Positions 49,920 through 58,963 are shown, counted from the stretch's first letter. The stretch is DNA of 64,000 nucleotides from Pseudomonas sp. RIT-562 (GCF_026241895.1 NZ_JAPJIV010000017.1:1-64000); one strand, 5' to 3'. A program made the numbers and translations. Notes: generated from the letters alone by a model not told the origin.

Positions 49920-50812
49920 GGGCTAGCGTCCAAATCCCGGTTTTTCGGGCTCGGGCAGCCAATCGGGTAATAGTTGTGGGCGGCGGTCTGGGCAGTTGGC
50001 GTAACCCGACGTGAGAAGCAATCGGCGGCGCGTCCGGTGCGGATTGTTTGGAGCCTCAAGAAGTTAGGGTGCCATTTTCCATCGGCCACGGTGGTGCCGT
50101 CGGGATAGGTGAAAGCGGTGTAGTTGCCGTTTTTCTTTACCTTCGGGCCGATCGAATAGATCACGTACTCGGAATGCAAGACAGGTTCGAAATATACTTG
50201 CTGCGCATCCAATGCCTGATACTTGAGATAAGTATTGCGCTCGCCTGCCAAGCGGACAGTTTTTTTGTACGGTCCTAGAAACTCCTCATCAATCCAAGGG
50301 TAGTAGTCTTTCTTGATTGTCAGATCTCCATCAACCTTGATATCCGCTCCGCCTCGTGGTGAGTTGTTATGGTCGAATATCACGACCACGCCGCCGCCCC
50401 CTCCATTGGTTACGTTCTCGCCAAATTGAGCCGGATCGACATGCACTACGCCAAAAGTCACATTGGCCAGATGCCATTTGCATGCGCCGCCGCCATCTTT
50501 GGGTAGCTCGACTTGATAAAGATCACTCTGTCCCTGACGCTGAAATTCCTTGTAAACGGAATGACGACCGTCCTGCTCAACGCGTTGGCCGCTGGCTCCA
50601 TGGCTGATACTTTTGCAAGTAGCAGAGCGATACATTACCCACATGGTTTCGGTTTTCAGTTCCTGGGGAAGTTTCACTGTCACGGTGATTTTTTCGCTGT
50701 CCGCTGGCGGCGCGAGGCTGTAATCCTGACTGCAACCGCTGAGGCATAAAAACAGTGTGAATACAACGACGAGCGTCCGGTGGCGCATCGGTTTGTCCTT
50801 TGTCGCGTTCAT
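49916..50812 (-). CDS. Lipoprotein, probable immunity protein (copy with altered C-terminus)
   Basis: This 298-residue copy shares the lipoprotein signal (FLCLSGC) and most of its length with the neighbour at 48861-49919. After the shared TGRAADCFS the frame shifts because one base is missing compared with the paralogue, and 36 unrelated residues follow up to a TGA. Even without the shift it would stop soon, because the duplication junction adds a TAG. About 55-90 residues of the paralogue C-terminus are therefore lost. It starts 4 bases after the lipase stop. It may still work, since the divergent central region is intact, or it may be decaying. Confidence 0.68.
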   Translation of the reverse strand: MNATKDKPMRHRTLVVVFTLFLCLSGCSQDYSLAPPADSEKITVTVKLPQELKTETMWVMYRSATCKSISHGASGQRVEQDGRHSVYKEFQRQGQSDLYQVELPKDGGGACKWHLANVTFGVVHVDPAQFGENVTNGGGGGVVVIFDHNNSPRGGADIKVDGDLTIKKDYYPWIDEEFLGPYKKTVRLAGERNTYLKYQALDAQQVYFEPVLHSEYVIYSIGPKVKKNGNYTAFTYPDGTTVADGKWHPNFLRLQTIRTGRAADCFSRRVTPTAQTAAHNYYPIGCPSPKNRDLDASP

Positions 50813-50816
50813 AGGC

Positions 50817-52853
50817 TTAACTGTAGGTTTTCTCGTAATAGGCTAGCGGTTCAGCGATGGCATCGAAGCGCTGTAGCGCTTCTGAACCGCCCTCGGCCAG
50901 TTGCGTTACCGTTAACGCTTGGTCAACCAGCTTCTGTAATTCCAGGAATACGCTGTTACGCTCGTATTCATCCGCAGGAATGGTTGCGTAGTTGTCCTTC
51001 ATCTGCTGCTTGAACTTGTTCCGTTGTACCTGGCGTTCTAGCAACGGATTGCGCTCTGGGTTGATCGACTCCAGTAATTGATTGTGGATATAAGGTTGGT
51101 ACTGCGACATAAGGTGATCGCCAATACTCAGTATGCGATTTATATCCGGGTGACCGTGGCTCGGAAAAAATCGGGCAAGACTGTCGGCGCTCAAGGACGT
51201 GATCAATCGTTTCTGAGCCTGCTCTGCGTGATTGTCTTCGGCCTCGCTCAGACTGGGGACCAGATACAGCTTGGCCTTTTCCTGCAAGCTCACCGTGATG
51301 TTGCTGCGATAGGGCGCACCGTCTGGTTTGCCATAAGCAGGATACGGAGTGATTTGCTGTCCCCGGTGCTGCTCGGCCTTGAGAAACATCGCGAGTTCAC
51401 CGTGATGGCTGAACGGATCACCGTGTTTGAACAGCGTACTTGCCAGTGCCCGGCCAGAAGACCAACTGAAACCCACTACCGTACCGATTGAGCCGTAGAC
51501 GTCGTAAAAATGATTGTCCAGTGCCGCTTCGGGTGGCACACGGGGGACGAGGTCGGTGTCGTTGACATGGCGGAAATGCCATAGTTCGCTCAAGGACTGA
51601 ACGGCCTTGAGGGTAAACGTGCGTGGCATGCCGTAGGTATAAAGCAGGGGATTACGCTCTTTCAGTGAGGCGGCATGAACCAATCCGAGGGCACCACCCA
51701 GACTGTGGCCGCAGATAAAAAGCTCTTTATCTCGGGAATGTACAGAAATCGTGCCGCCTAGATCCGTGCCAAATATCCTCCTGGCTGTATCAAACGCATC
51801 GCGAAAACCCAAATGCACACTGCCCTCCGGAGTCAGGTCCGCACAGGGCACTTTGGGTTCGCAATTGGCCGCGACCTGCGGTTTCACCGGGCGAAAAGTC
51901 AAATCCGTGCTCAAGTCAGCCAAACCATCCATCTCTGTACCGCGCCAAGCCACCAACACCTGAGAGCCACTGATTGCGTAAATCAGCTGGGTGTTACCTT
52001 GCGGCTGGTCTGCCTTGCCGGTGTCCAAGGACTCGACCTTCGTATAGCGATCGTTGAAGGGAACATCGCTGACCAAACAAGGCCACGCCTGGCCGTTGTC
52101 CCAAACTCGAGGAGTGCGCGACAAGTCCAGGCACTGCTGCTGGAACAGTTCCTTGGCCGAACCCAGTTCGTTTTCTGGCCGATTGCTGTAAGCCAGAATA
52201 CTCATCAGCCCCAGGTTGTAAGCATTGGCGAGGCTGTATTTAGCCTGGTGGTGCAACGTCAGCGACCAGGCACGAAATGGGCAGATCTCCAGCACATGAC
52301 GACGATCCAGTTGATCATCGCCCAGGGTAAAACCGCCGAATGACAGGTCCGGAAAATGAAAGGCCGGAAGCTGCTTCGGATCAGCCAAGGGCAGATCTAA
52401 AGTAGGTTCTTGATCGCATAGCTGACCAATACGCAAATAGTGGTAGCTGTGACCAACCGCAAGCGCCTGTTCCTCGATTGGCGAAAATCCCGAACGCTGT
52501 GGTCCATACAGCGGAGTGCGATTTCCCAGACCTGGCCGGGATGGCTCGGGCCGTTCGGCACGCAGGCGGCGTGTCTGCATCTGCTCGAGCAGAGGACCGG
52601 CCTCGATCTTGAGAGTGATGGGTAGCGGGTGCAGGCCGTCGAGGCGGATGACGCCCTGAACATCGCTCTGGCCAGCGTATTCAGGCACATATCCGGTGCG
52701 GGTGGCCTCATTAATCGCCCGATAGGGCATGTTCGCGACAGGCTCGCCCTGTTCGTCCAGTAATTGGAATTCCACCCAGTAATCTATCTGTTTGCCGCAA
52801 ATAAAGTCTTTGAAAGGGTTGAGTGTGTCCGTACGGTGCAGGGCGTCGTTCAT
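50817..52853 (-). CDS. Class 3 lipase, probable type VI secretion effector (Tle-like)
   Basis: This is a 678-residue protein with no signal peptide. The N-terminal part (about 20-110) has DYWVEFQLLDEQGEPVANMPY, a beta-rich opening seen in secreted effectors of pseudomonads. The lipase core (about 210-480) includes QVLVAWRGTE and the nucleophile elbow CGHSLGG (Ser near 382), then HVNDTDLVPRVPP with a likely catalytic aspartate. Phospholipase effectors of the type VI system carry such a class 3 domain and are followed by lipoprotein immunity genes, as here. No VgrG, Hcp or PAAR gene is in the window, so delivery by type VI secretion is an inference. Confidence 0.75.
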   Translation of the reverse strand: MNDALHRTDTLNPFKDFICGKQIDYWVEFQLLDEQGEPVANMPYRAINEATRTGYVPEYAGQSDVQGVIRLDGLHPLPITLKIEAGPLLEQMQTRRLRAERPEPSRPGLGNRTPLYGPQRSGFSPIEEQALAVGHSYHYLRIGQLCDQEPTLDLPLADPKQLPAFHFPDLSFGGFTLGDDQLDRRHVLEICPFRAWSLTLHHQAKYSLANAYNLGLMSILAYSNRPENELGSAKELFQQQCLDLSRTPRVWDNGQAWPCLVSDVPFNDRYTKVESLDTGKADQPQGNTQLIYAISGSQVLVAWRGTEMDGLADLSTDLTFRPVKPQVAANCEPKVPCADLTPEGSVHLGFRDAFDTARRIFGTDLGGTISVHSRDKELFICGHSLGGALGLVHAASLKERNPLLYTYGMPRTFTLKAVQSLSELWHFRHVNDTDLVPRVPPEAALDNHFYDVYGSIGTVVGFSWSSGRALASTLFKHGDPFSHHGELAMFLKAEQHRGQQITPYPAYGKPDGAPYRSNITVSLQEKAKLYLVPSLSEAEDNHAEQAQKRLITSLSADSLARFFPSHGHPDINRILSIGDHLMSQYQPYIHNQLLESINPERNPLLERQVQRNKFKQQMKDNYATIPADEYERNSVFLELQKLVDQALTVTQLAEGGSEALQRFDAIAEPLAYYEKTYS

Positions 52854-53224
52854 ATCAGTCCTTGAGTTTTTGGGATCGCGGCAACCAAAATCGAACCAGG
52901 CGACGTTCTTCTCTGATTGTTCAGCACGATGAGTTGGCTTAGGCGCCCTTCACAGTGGAGGGGCCTACCGGAAGGCTTGGTTTTCCACCGGCATTCAGGT
53001 GCGCGACAGCTTTCAACAAACTGCCCAAGGTTGAGATAGGATGCTTCTGATTGACGTGTAGGAAGCGTCCGAGATGGAGGAGGATTGGATCTGTAGGATT
53101 TTTTTCGGGTTTGAAGAAGGAGGGCATCCAACAGCATTCAAGCGTTGAGCGAGAGGGGTTGTTCCGCTTTTATTGGCAGTCGTCAGTCGCTGAAAATTGC
53201 GAGTCCAATCATCCCCACAACACC
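52854..53224. other. Spacer upstream of the lipase operon
   Basis: This stretch holds the presumed promoter of the lipase operon (minus strand). Short open frames of 60-95 codons exist, but none shows a recognisable family or a good ribosome site, so no gene is called. Confidence 0.4.
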
Positions 53225-53433
53225 GCCGACCACCCACCCTCGATCGCCGACATAAAAGCCACCCCGCGCAAAATCTGCACGCTGTTCAGCGTCAACCTCG
53301 AATTCGATACTGAAACTTTGCTGGCTTATGCCTATGACTCGCTAGCGTCGGCCAATGTAATGGCTACCGATCTGGTAGATCATCTGGAAGGCAGCTCGCG
53401 CAACGCATTGTTGGTAATTGCGCAGGTGATCTT
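53225..53433 (+). pseudogene. Truncated second copy of the DUF6124-like gene
   Basis: Starting at CGCCGACCACCCACCCTCGA this segment is about 90 percent identical by eye to the middle of the gene at 48390-48701 (from HPPSIADIKATPRKICTLF to AQVI). It has lost its start and the last 18 codons or so. It lies in the same orientation as the intact copy, 4.8 kb away, so the two form a direct repeat flanking the lipase cassette. Confidence 0.85.
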
Positions 53434-53452
53434 GCCTCACAACCATCGTCCA

Positions 53453-53495
53453 AAAAAATGCCCGCATCTTTCGAAGCGGGCATTTTTCATTTCAG
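53453..53495. terminator. Bidirectional terminator between the DUF6124 remnant and fpvA
   Basis: AAAAATGCCCGC and GCGGGCATTTTT form a perfect stem with A and T tracts on both sides, so it can stop transcription from either strand. It is 9 bases beyond the fpvA stop. Confidence 0.9.
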
Positions 53496-53503
53496 CTCAT
53501 CGC

Positions 53504-55981
53504 TCAGAAATCATACTTCGCGGTCAGCTGCAGGTTGCGGGGTTCGCCGTAGAACGTGGTGCCGAAGTTGCCCAGCCCCGACAGGTACTTCTTGTCGAAC
53601 ACGTTGTTGGCATTGACGGTGAAGCTCAGGTGATCGTCGTAGTTGTAGCGGGTCATCAGGTCGACGAGGGTGTAGCCGCCTTGCTTGAGCGAGGTTTCGC
53701 CGCCTTCGCCGCCGCCCACGTCCGGGCTGTAGCTCTGGCCGTAGAACGCGCTCTGCCAACTGATGCCACCACCGACGGTGACCTGGTTAAGCGCGCCGGG
53801 CAGACGGTAGGTGGTGAACGTGCGGATCACGTGTTCCGGCTTACTGGTGGCCAGCGGGAAACCGTAGATGCGTTGGTGGTCCTTGTCGCGGGTGCGGGCG
53901 TAGGTGTAGCCGGCGGATATGTTCCAGTCGGGGGCCAGTTCGCCCGCCAGTTCCAGTTCCACGCCATTGGTCGTGGCGCCGTCGGTGGCTTCGAAAATGC
54001 CGTCGCCGGTGTTCAGATCGGTGCCGACCGATTGCGCGACGTTGTCTTGCTCGATGCGGAAGAACGCCAGGCTGGCGTTCAGTTGGCCGTCGAGGTAAGC
54101 CGCCTTCAGGCCGGTCTCGTAGCTGTCGCCTTCCACCGGTGCCAGGGTCGAGCCGTTGATGTCCTTGTTGATCTGCGGCTGGTAGATCTTGGTGTAGCTG
54201 CCATAGACCGAGTAGGTGTCGTTGAGGTCGTAGACCACACCGGCGTAAGGCGTGACCACACCATGCTCCTTGTAGCTGGCATGGGTGTCGGTCAGGGAGC
54301 CGCCCGGATAGTAGGAATAATCTTCGTTGTACTTGAACGTGCTCAGGCGGCTGCCGAGGATGAACGACAGGTCGTCGGTCGGACGCAGGCGGGTGGCCAG
54401 GTACAGGCCGTTCTGGCTTTGGGTGCGTTCGTACTTGCCGTTTTTCGGAAAGTCCTGTTTCGGCAGGGTGCCGTTCCAGTCGTAGATGCTGCCGGGTACC
54501 AGTTCAAAAGCGCTGGTGTCATAGGTCGACCCGGTCTGGCGCGAGTGGGCAGCCATGAAGCCGGCGACCAGTTCATGCTCGCGGCCGCCCAGGGTAAAAG
54601 GACCGGAAACGCTCACGTCAGCGGTGTTCTGCACGCGATGACCTTCCCAGCGACCCCAGTACAGGAAGTTGCCTTCGCCCGTGGCGCGGTCGGCGTAGCC
54701 ACCGCTGGCGGAGGCCAGCTGGGTGTCGTGATCGGTGGTTTTCTGGTCGAAGCTGGCCTTGAATTTCCAGTCGTTGGCCAGCGCCTGTTCCAGCGAGGCG
54801 AAGTAGGTGACGCTGTCGAAATCGCGACGGCTCCAGTCTGCACCGGGGTTAAAACTGCGAGAGAAATCGGTGCGGCCGCCGTCGGTGAAGTAGGGCGCGT
54901 TACCGGTCCAGGAACTGCCACGCGGAGTGGCGCTGGACTTGTCCACACCCAGGGTCAGCAGGGTGTCGTCGGTCAGGTCGGCTTCCAACACACCGTAGTA
55001 CAGGTCTTTCTTCTGGCTGTAGTGGTCGATGTACGAGTCTTTGTCCTGCAGCGCGCCGACGAAACGGCCGCGCACGGTGCCGGAATCGTTCAACGAGCCC
55101 GAGATGTCGCCTTCGGTGCGATAGTTATCCCAGGAGCCCGCAGTGGCGCTGACCGATGCCTTGAAGTCCTTCGTCGGCTTCTTGCGCACCAGGTTGACGG
55201 TGGCGGACGGGTCGCCCGCGCCGGTCATCAGGCCAGTGGCACCCTTGATGACTTCGACCCGATCGAGGCTGGCCGAGTCGTCGCTGTTGTTCGGGTTCTC
55301 GCCGTAGACACCGTCGTAAGGCTGGTTGACGCCATCGTACTGAAAGTTGGTGATCGCAAAGCCGCGAGCGGAAAATTCGGTACGGTCACTGTCGTACTTT
55401 TGCGTAGTCACCCCGGGCGTGTTGCGCAGCACGTCGCCCACGCTCTGCGCACCCCGATCGTCCATCTGCTGGCGAGTCACCACGGTCACCGATTGCGGCG
55501 TCTCGCGCAGGGTCAATGGCAGCTTGGTCGCGGTAGTCGTGGCGCCAGTGGTGTAGGAGCCGGTGTCTTCGGTGGTCAAACCCAGTGCCTGGCCGGAGAT
55601 GGTGGTCGCGCCCAGTTGCAGGCTCGAACCGCCACCGGACACCAGGGTCACGGTGTTGCCGTTGATCTGGAACGAGATGCCGGTGCCCTTGAGCAGTTCC
55701 GACAGGGCCTGGGACGGTTCCAGCGAACCGGAGACCGCGCGGGATTTGATCCCGGCGACCTGGTCAGGGCTGTAGAGGATTTGCAGGTTGGTCTGCATGC
55801 CCAACTCGGTCAGCGCGCTGGACAGCGGCTGGACCGGGATACTTACTTTTACAGGTGCAGCATTGGCCATCGAGCTCCCCAGCAAGGTGGCGGTCAGCAG
55901 TACGCTGGTAAACAGGCTGCGATGCAGAGTCGGGCGCTGTACGGCCAGCGCGAGAGGTGTGCGGCGGGTGAGAGGTCGCAT
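53504..55981 (-). CDS. fpvA: TonB-dependent ferripyoverdine receptor with signalling domain
   Basis: This is an 825-residue outer-membrane receptor. A signal peptide (about 1-42) ends in MANA-AP. An STN signalling domain follows (about 45-120, VSIPVQPLSSALTEL) that in this family talks to an anti-sigma factor (FpvR). The plug contains ETPQSVTVVTRQQMDDRG and DRVEVIKGATGLMTGAGDPSATVN, and the beta-barrel ends in the terminal phenylalanine LQLTAKYDF. It imports ferripyoverdine. Position next to pvdE and the TE-bearing NRPS matches P. aeruginosa fpvA. A Fur-box-like sequence lies upstream. Its ligand should be the pyoverdine made by the NRPS in this window. Confidence 0.92.
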   Translation of the reverse strand: MRPLTRRTPLALAVQRPTLHRSLFTSVLLTATLLGSSMANAAPVKVSIPVQPLSSALTELGMQTNLQILYSPDQVAGIKSRAVSGSLEPSQALSELLKGTGISFQINGNTVTLVSGGGSSLQLGATTISGQALGLTTEDTGSYTTGATTTATKLPLTLRETPQSVTVVTRQQMDDRGAQSVGDVLRNTPGVTTQKYDSDRTEFSARGFAITNFQYDGVNQPYDGVYGENPNNSDDSASLDRVEVIKGATGLMTGAGDPSATVNLVRKKPTKDFKASVSATAGSWDNYRTEGDISGSLNDSGTVRGRFVGALQDKDSYIDHYSQKKDLYYGVLEADLTDDTLLTLGVDKSSATPRGSSWTGNAPYFTDGGRTDFSRSFNPGADWSRRDFDSVTYFASLEQALANDWKFKASFDQKTTDHDTQLASASGGYADRATGEGNFLYWGRWEGHRVQNTADVSVSGPFTLGGREHELVAGFMAAHSRQTGSTYDTSAFELVPGSIYDWNGTLPKQDFPKNGKYERTQSQNGLYLATRLRPTDDLSFILGSRLSTFKYNEDYSYYPGGSLTDTHASYKEHGVVTPYAGVVYDLNDTYSVYGSYTKIYQPQINKDINGSTLAPVEGDSYETGLKAAYLDGQLNASLAFFRIEQDNVAQSVGTDLNTGDGIFEATDGATTNGVELELAGELAPDWNISAGYTYARTRDKDHQRIYGFPLATSKPEHVIRTFTTYRLPGALNQVTVGGGISWQSAFYGQSYSPDVGGGEGGETSLKQGGYTLVDLMTRYNYDDHLSFTVNANNVFDKKYLSGLGNFGTTFYGEPRNLQLTAKYDF

Positions 55982-56294
55982 TACTTACCTGAGCTCCTGA
56001 AAAAGTGTTGTGCAGAGTTTTTTGTTAATAAGAATGATTATTAAGACGGGGCTCGGCGGTAAAACCGGAAAGAAATCGAGAAAATAAATGGATGACTGCT
56101 TTTTATTGGCTAATCAGCCACTGAAAATGCGCTGGCACCACGCCCTTGTCGCAGCTGGCGAAGCCTGCGTTCGAGGGCGAAGCGCTCGCTGGATGCCACG
56201 ACGCGGAGTTTCAGGCACACCGCATCGAATGGGTTTGCGACGGCTTCGCCCTCGCACGCAGGCTTCGCCAGCTGCTACAGGGTGGTGATCCTGG
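55982..56294. promoter_or_regulatory. Control and repeat region between pvdE and fpvA, with Fur-box-like site
   Basis: An AT-rich palindrome (TTAATAAGAATGATTATTAA, 56025-56044) resembles a Fur box and lies 44 bases before fpvA. From 56145 to 56281 there is a long inverted repeat: CAGCTGGCGAAGCCTGCG on the left pairs with CGCAGGCTTCGCCAGCTG on the right, each arm about 38 bases. No gene is seen. Confidence 0.65.
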
Positions 56295-57944
56295 TCAGGC
56301 GGTTGCCAGCTCGGTGACCACCCGGCCGCTTTCCATGCGCACCAGTTGATCGGCGACGTCGAAGTAGCGGTCGTCGTGGGAGATCACGATGATGGTCTTG
56401 CCCAGGCGTTTGAGGTCCGGCAGCAGCTCGGTGTAGAAGATTCGGCGGAAGGTCGGGTCCTGGTCGGCGGCCCATTCGTCGAACACCAGCACCGGGCGCT
56501 CTTCGAGCCAGGCATTGACCAGCGCCAGGCGTTTGCGCTGGCCGGTGGACAGATCGGTGGTGGTGAAACTGCCATCCTTGACGCTGACCTTGTGCGCGAT
56601 CTCCAGGCGTTGCAGGTATTTGTTGGCGTCTTCGGGGATGTGCTGGTCGCCCTGGATCACGTCGTCGAACAGGTAGTAGTCGGCAAAGATGGTGGTGAAC
56701 AGCTGGCGATAGTCGTCGCGATTCTGCGAGTCGATGACCTCGCCATTAACGCGGATCTCGCCGTGTTGCGGGGTGTACAGGCCCAGCAGCAACTTGATCA
56801 GCGTGGTCTTGCCACAACCGTTTTCGCCGACGATGAACGTGATGTCGCCTTGCTTGATCGTCAGGTTGACCGGCCCGAGCTGGAACGGCGCGGCTCCTTC
56901 GGCGGCCGGGAAGGCGAAGCGCACATCGGCCAGTTTCAGCTCGTGCACCGCCTGTTTGACCTGGCACTGATCGCTCAACAGCAAGTGCGGTTCGGGGGTG
57001 GAAAATTGCTCGGACAGCTCGGCGATGCGGCGGAAAGCAATTTGCGCGCGACTGACGATCGGCAAGGTGCTGATCAGGTGTTCCAGCGGGCCTTTCATGT
57101 ACAGCAGCACCAGCACAAAGCCGCTCATTACAGTCTTGTCGGCACTGGGCCAGAAAGTTTGCAGCGCCAGCGCCAGGCCGATGACCACGAAGAACAACAT
57201 CGAGCCGAAGGTCTTGGCAATGACGAAGGTGTTGATTGAACGCACTTGGGTATTGCAGATGAATTCAGCGGTGGCCTTGATGCCCGAGACGTACATGCGC
57301 TGGCGGCGCGGGCGGTTGATGCGCAGTTCCTTGGCGCCTTCGGCGATCGCGTTGTAGTGTTTTTGCAGTTCGTCCTCGGCATCGCGGGCAGCCATGAAAC
57401 CCTGCACGCCCTTGCTCTGGGCATAAGCCTGGATCGCCGTGCCGATCAGGATCGCGGCGACCATGATCAGGAACATCGGCCACGACAGGATGGCCAGGTA
57501 ACCCATGCAGCCCAGGGTCACCGTGAGCGAGATGGCCAGTGGCGCGAAGGCGAAGGCGAAGTCGCTGATGGTATCGACGTCGTGGGTCAGCACCGGGATC
57601 AGGCGATGGCTGCGGTAGCGCTCGATCTGCTCGATGGGGGCCGAGAGGACCTTTTCACCCAGCTGTTTGCGCAGCGTGGCGATGATGTGCTGGCCGACGT
57701 AATTAGTGCCGATGTCCGAGCAGATCGAACTGGCCAGTGCCAGCAGGCACAGGCCGGCGAACAACGCGACCACGCCTTGAGTGAGGCCAGTTTCGGAGTG
57801 CAGGGCGTTGTTGATGGTCGCCAGCAATACCGTGACGCTCAGGCCGCCGACCATGCCCAGGAAGATGGACGCGGCGACGATCAGCCGAAAGGGTTTCAAC
57901 AGGGCGAACAACTCGCCGATGGCGCCACGGGGAGGCTGGGTCAT
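56295..57944 (-). CDS. pvdE: Pyoverdine precursor exporter, ABC transporter PvdE
   Basis: This 549-residue transporter fuses a six-helix membrane domain (about 15-300) and an ATPase (Walker A GENGCGKTT near 375, signature LSTGQRKR, and FDEWAADQDP as Walker B). PvdE moves the acylated ferribactin precursor from the cytoplasm to the periplasm, where PvdP, PvdN, PvdO and PvdM act. Length and the LSTGQ signature match the cyclic peptide exporter family. A PvdS box precedes it. fpvA lies downstream on the same strand but has its own control region. Confidence 0.93.
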   Translation of the reverse strand: MTQPPRGAIGELFALLKPFRLIVAASIFLGMVGGLSVTVLLATINNALHSETGLTQGVVALFAGLCLLALASSICSDIGTNYVGQHIIATLRKQLGEKVLSAPIEQIERYRSHRLIPVLTHDVDTISDFAFAFAPLAISLTVTLGCMGYLAILSWPMFLIMVAAILIGTAIQAYAQSKGVQGFMAARDAEDELQKHYNAIAEGAKELRINRPRRQRMYVSGIKATAEFICNTQVRSINTFVIAKTFGSMLFFVVIGLALALQTFWPSADKTVMSGFVLVLLYMKGPLEHLISTLPIVSRAQIAFRRIAELSEQFSTPEPHLLLSDQCQVKQAVHELKLADVRFAFPAAEGAAPFQLGPVNLTIKQGDITFIVGENGCGKTTLIKLLLGLYTPQHGEIRVNGEVIDSQNRDDYRQLFTTIFADYYLFDDVIQGDQHIPEDANKYLQRLEIAHKVSVKDGSFTTTDLSTGQRKRLALVNAWLEERPVLVFDEWAADQDPTFRRIFYTELLPDLKRLGKTIIVISHDDRYFDVADQLVRMESGRVVTELATA

Positions 57945-57985
57945 GGAAGACGGTTCCTTGGGTGTAAAGGCAGATACCCAGTAGA

Positions 57986-58009
57986 ACGTCTGGTGCGGGG
58001 GTTAATTTA
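57986..58009 (-). promoter_or_regulatory. PvdS box of pvdE
   Basis: On the minus strand CTAAAT is followed after 16 bases by CGT, the iron-starvation sigma consensus TAAAT-N16-CGT. It lies 42 bases upstream of the pvdE start. Confidence 0.85.
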
Positions 58010-58035
58010 GCCGGGCTCCTACGGGTTTGTGGGGG

Positions 58036-58914
58036 TTAGAGATCGCGCACTACGCGAAACCCGATCCAGTCACCACGCTCTTGCGGATACTGGCTGTTGC
58101 GATTGCCCGAGCGGGAGAACACCGGCGCTTCGCCCCAGTCGTTGCCGCGAATCCGCACCGCTTCGCAATTGGCCTCGACCCACGCGCTGCCGTCGGCAGG
58201 AGCGCCGACGTAGTTGGGGTGTTCGCAGTCTTCGACCCATTCATAGACATTGCCGTGCATGTCGTACATGCCAAAGGCGTTCGCTGGATAGCTGCCGACC
58301 GGCGAACTGTAGCTGTAGCCGTCGGCCGGGCCGTAGGTGTTGGCATGTTTGGCGATGCTGTATTGCTTGCCCTCGTCGAACGGGAAAGGAAAGGGGCCTT
58401 TGCTGCCTCCACGTGCGGCGTATTCGCGTTGGGCCTCGCTGACCATGTGGTATTTTTGCCCGGTTTTTTTCGACAGCCAGGCGACGTAGTTCTTCACGTC
58501 ATCGAAGTTCATGCACACCGCTGGCTGGCGCGGACTCTGGGAGTAGCGTGGTTTGCTCGCGATGCATTCGCGCCCGGGGCGGGTGTCGCCATTGGCAATG
58601 GTCACGCCACTTTCGCGCACGTAGCTGTCCCACTCGCCGGCGGTGACCTGGAAGCGGCTCATGGCGAACGGCTTGGCGAACGTCACCTCGTGCATCGGCC
58701 CTTCATCGGGTTCACGGCCGACTTCGTCTTCCGGTGTGCCCATGGTGAAGGTGCCAGCGGGTAGCACGACCATTTCCGGGCAGTCGCGGCAGTCCTTGAA
58801 CACCTTGCCCGGTTGCGGTGGGCTGGCGGCCAGGGTGGTGGTTGGGGAGAGTGCGGCGATGAGTGCGGTGAGGGCGAGTGCCTTCAACGGCGCAAGGGGG
58901 AAGTCTCGGTTCAT
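58036..58914 (-). CDS. pvdO: PvdO, periplasmic FGE-sulfatase-like pyoverdine maturation protein
   Basis: This is a 292-residue protein with a signal peptide (about 1-29) and a formylglycine-generating-enzyme fold: EMVVLPAGTFTMGTPEDE, PFAMSRFQVTAGEWDSYV, ANAFGMYDMHGNVYEWVEDC and SGNRNSQYPQERGDWIGFRVVR. PvdO is needed in P. aeruginosa for the last oxidation step that forms the fluorescent chromophore in the periplasm. It is the last gene of pvdM-pvdN-pvdO on the minus strand; a REPIN separates it from pvdN. Confidence 0.92.
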   Translation of the reverse strand: MNRDFPLAPLKALALTALIAALSPTTTLAASPPQPGKVFKDCRDCPEMVVLPAGTFTMGTPEDEVGREPDEGPMHEVTFAKPFAMSRFQVTAGEWDSYVRESGVTIANGDTRPGRECIASKPRYSQSPRQPAVCMNFDDVKNYVAWLSKKTGQKYHMVSEAQREYAARGGSKGPFPFPFDEGKQYSIAKHANTYGPADGYSYSSPVGSYPANAFGMYDMHGNVYEWVEDCEHPNYVGAPADGSAWVEANCEAVRIRGNDWGEAPVFSRSGNRNSQYPQERGDWIGFRVVRDL

Positions 58915-58963
58915 AAGTCATCTCGAAGGAAAATACGGGGGATTGCTGGTTCAAGAGGTCCAA

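Noticed and set aside
52939..53127. Short minus-strand frames upstream of the lipase gene
   Set aside because: They overlap one another, have no convincing ribosome site and match no family I know.
48390..53495. Prophage or insertion sequence as origin of the lipase cassette
   Set aside because: No integrase, transposase, tRNA target or terminal inverted repeats were seen; only the DUF6124-like direct repeats flank it.
53051..56044. Open frame of 997 codons on the plus strand opposite fpvA
   Set aside because: fpvA is certain on the minus strand. The long frame comes from codon bias and only in its first part runs through the DUF6124 remnant.
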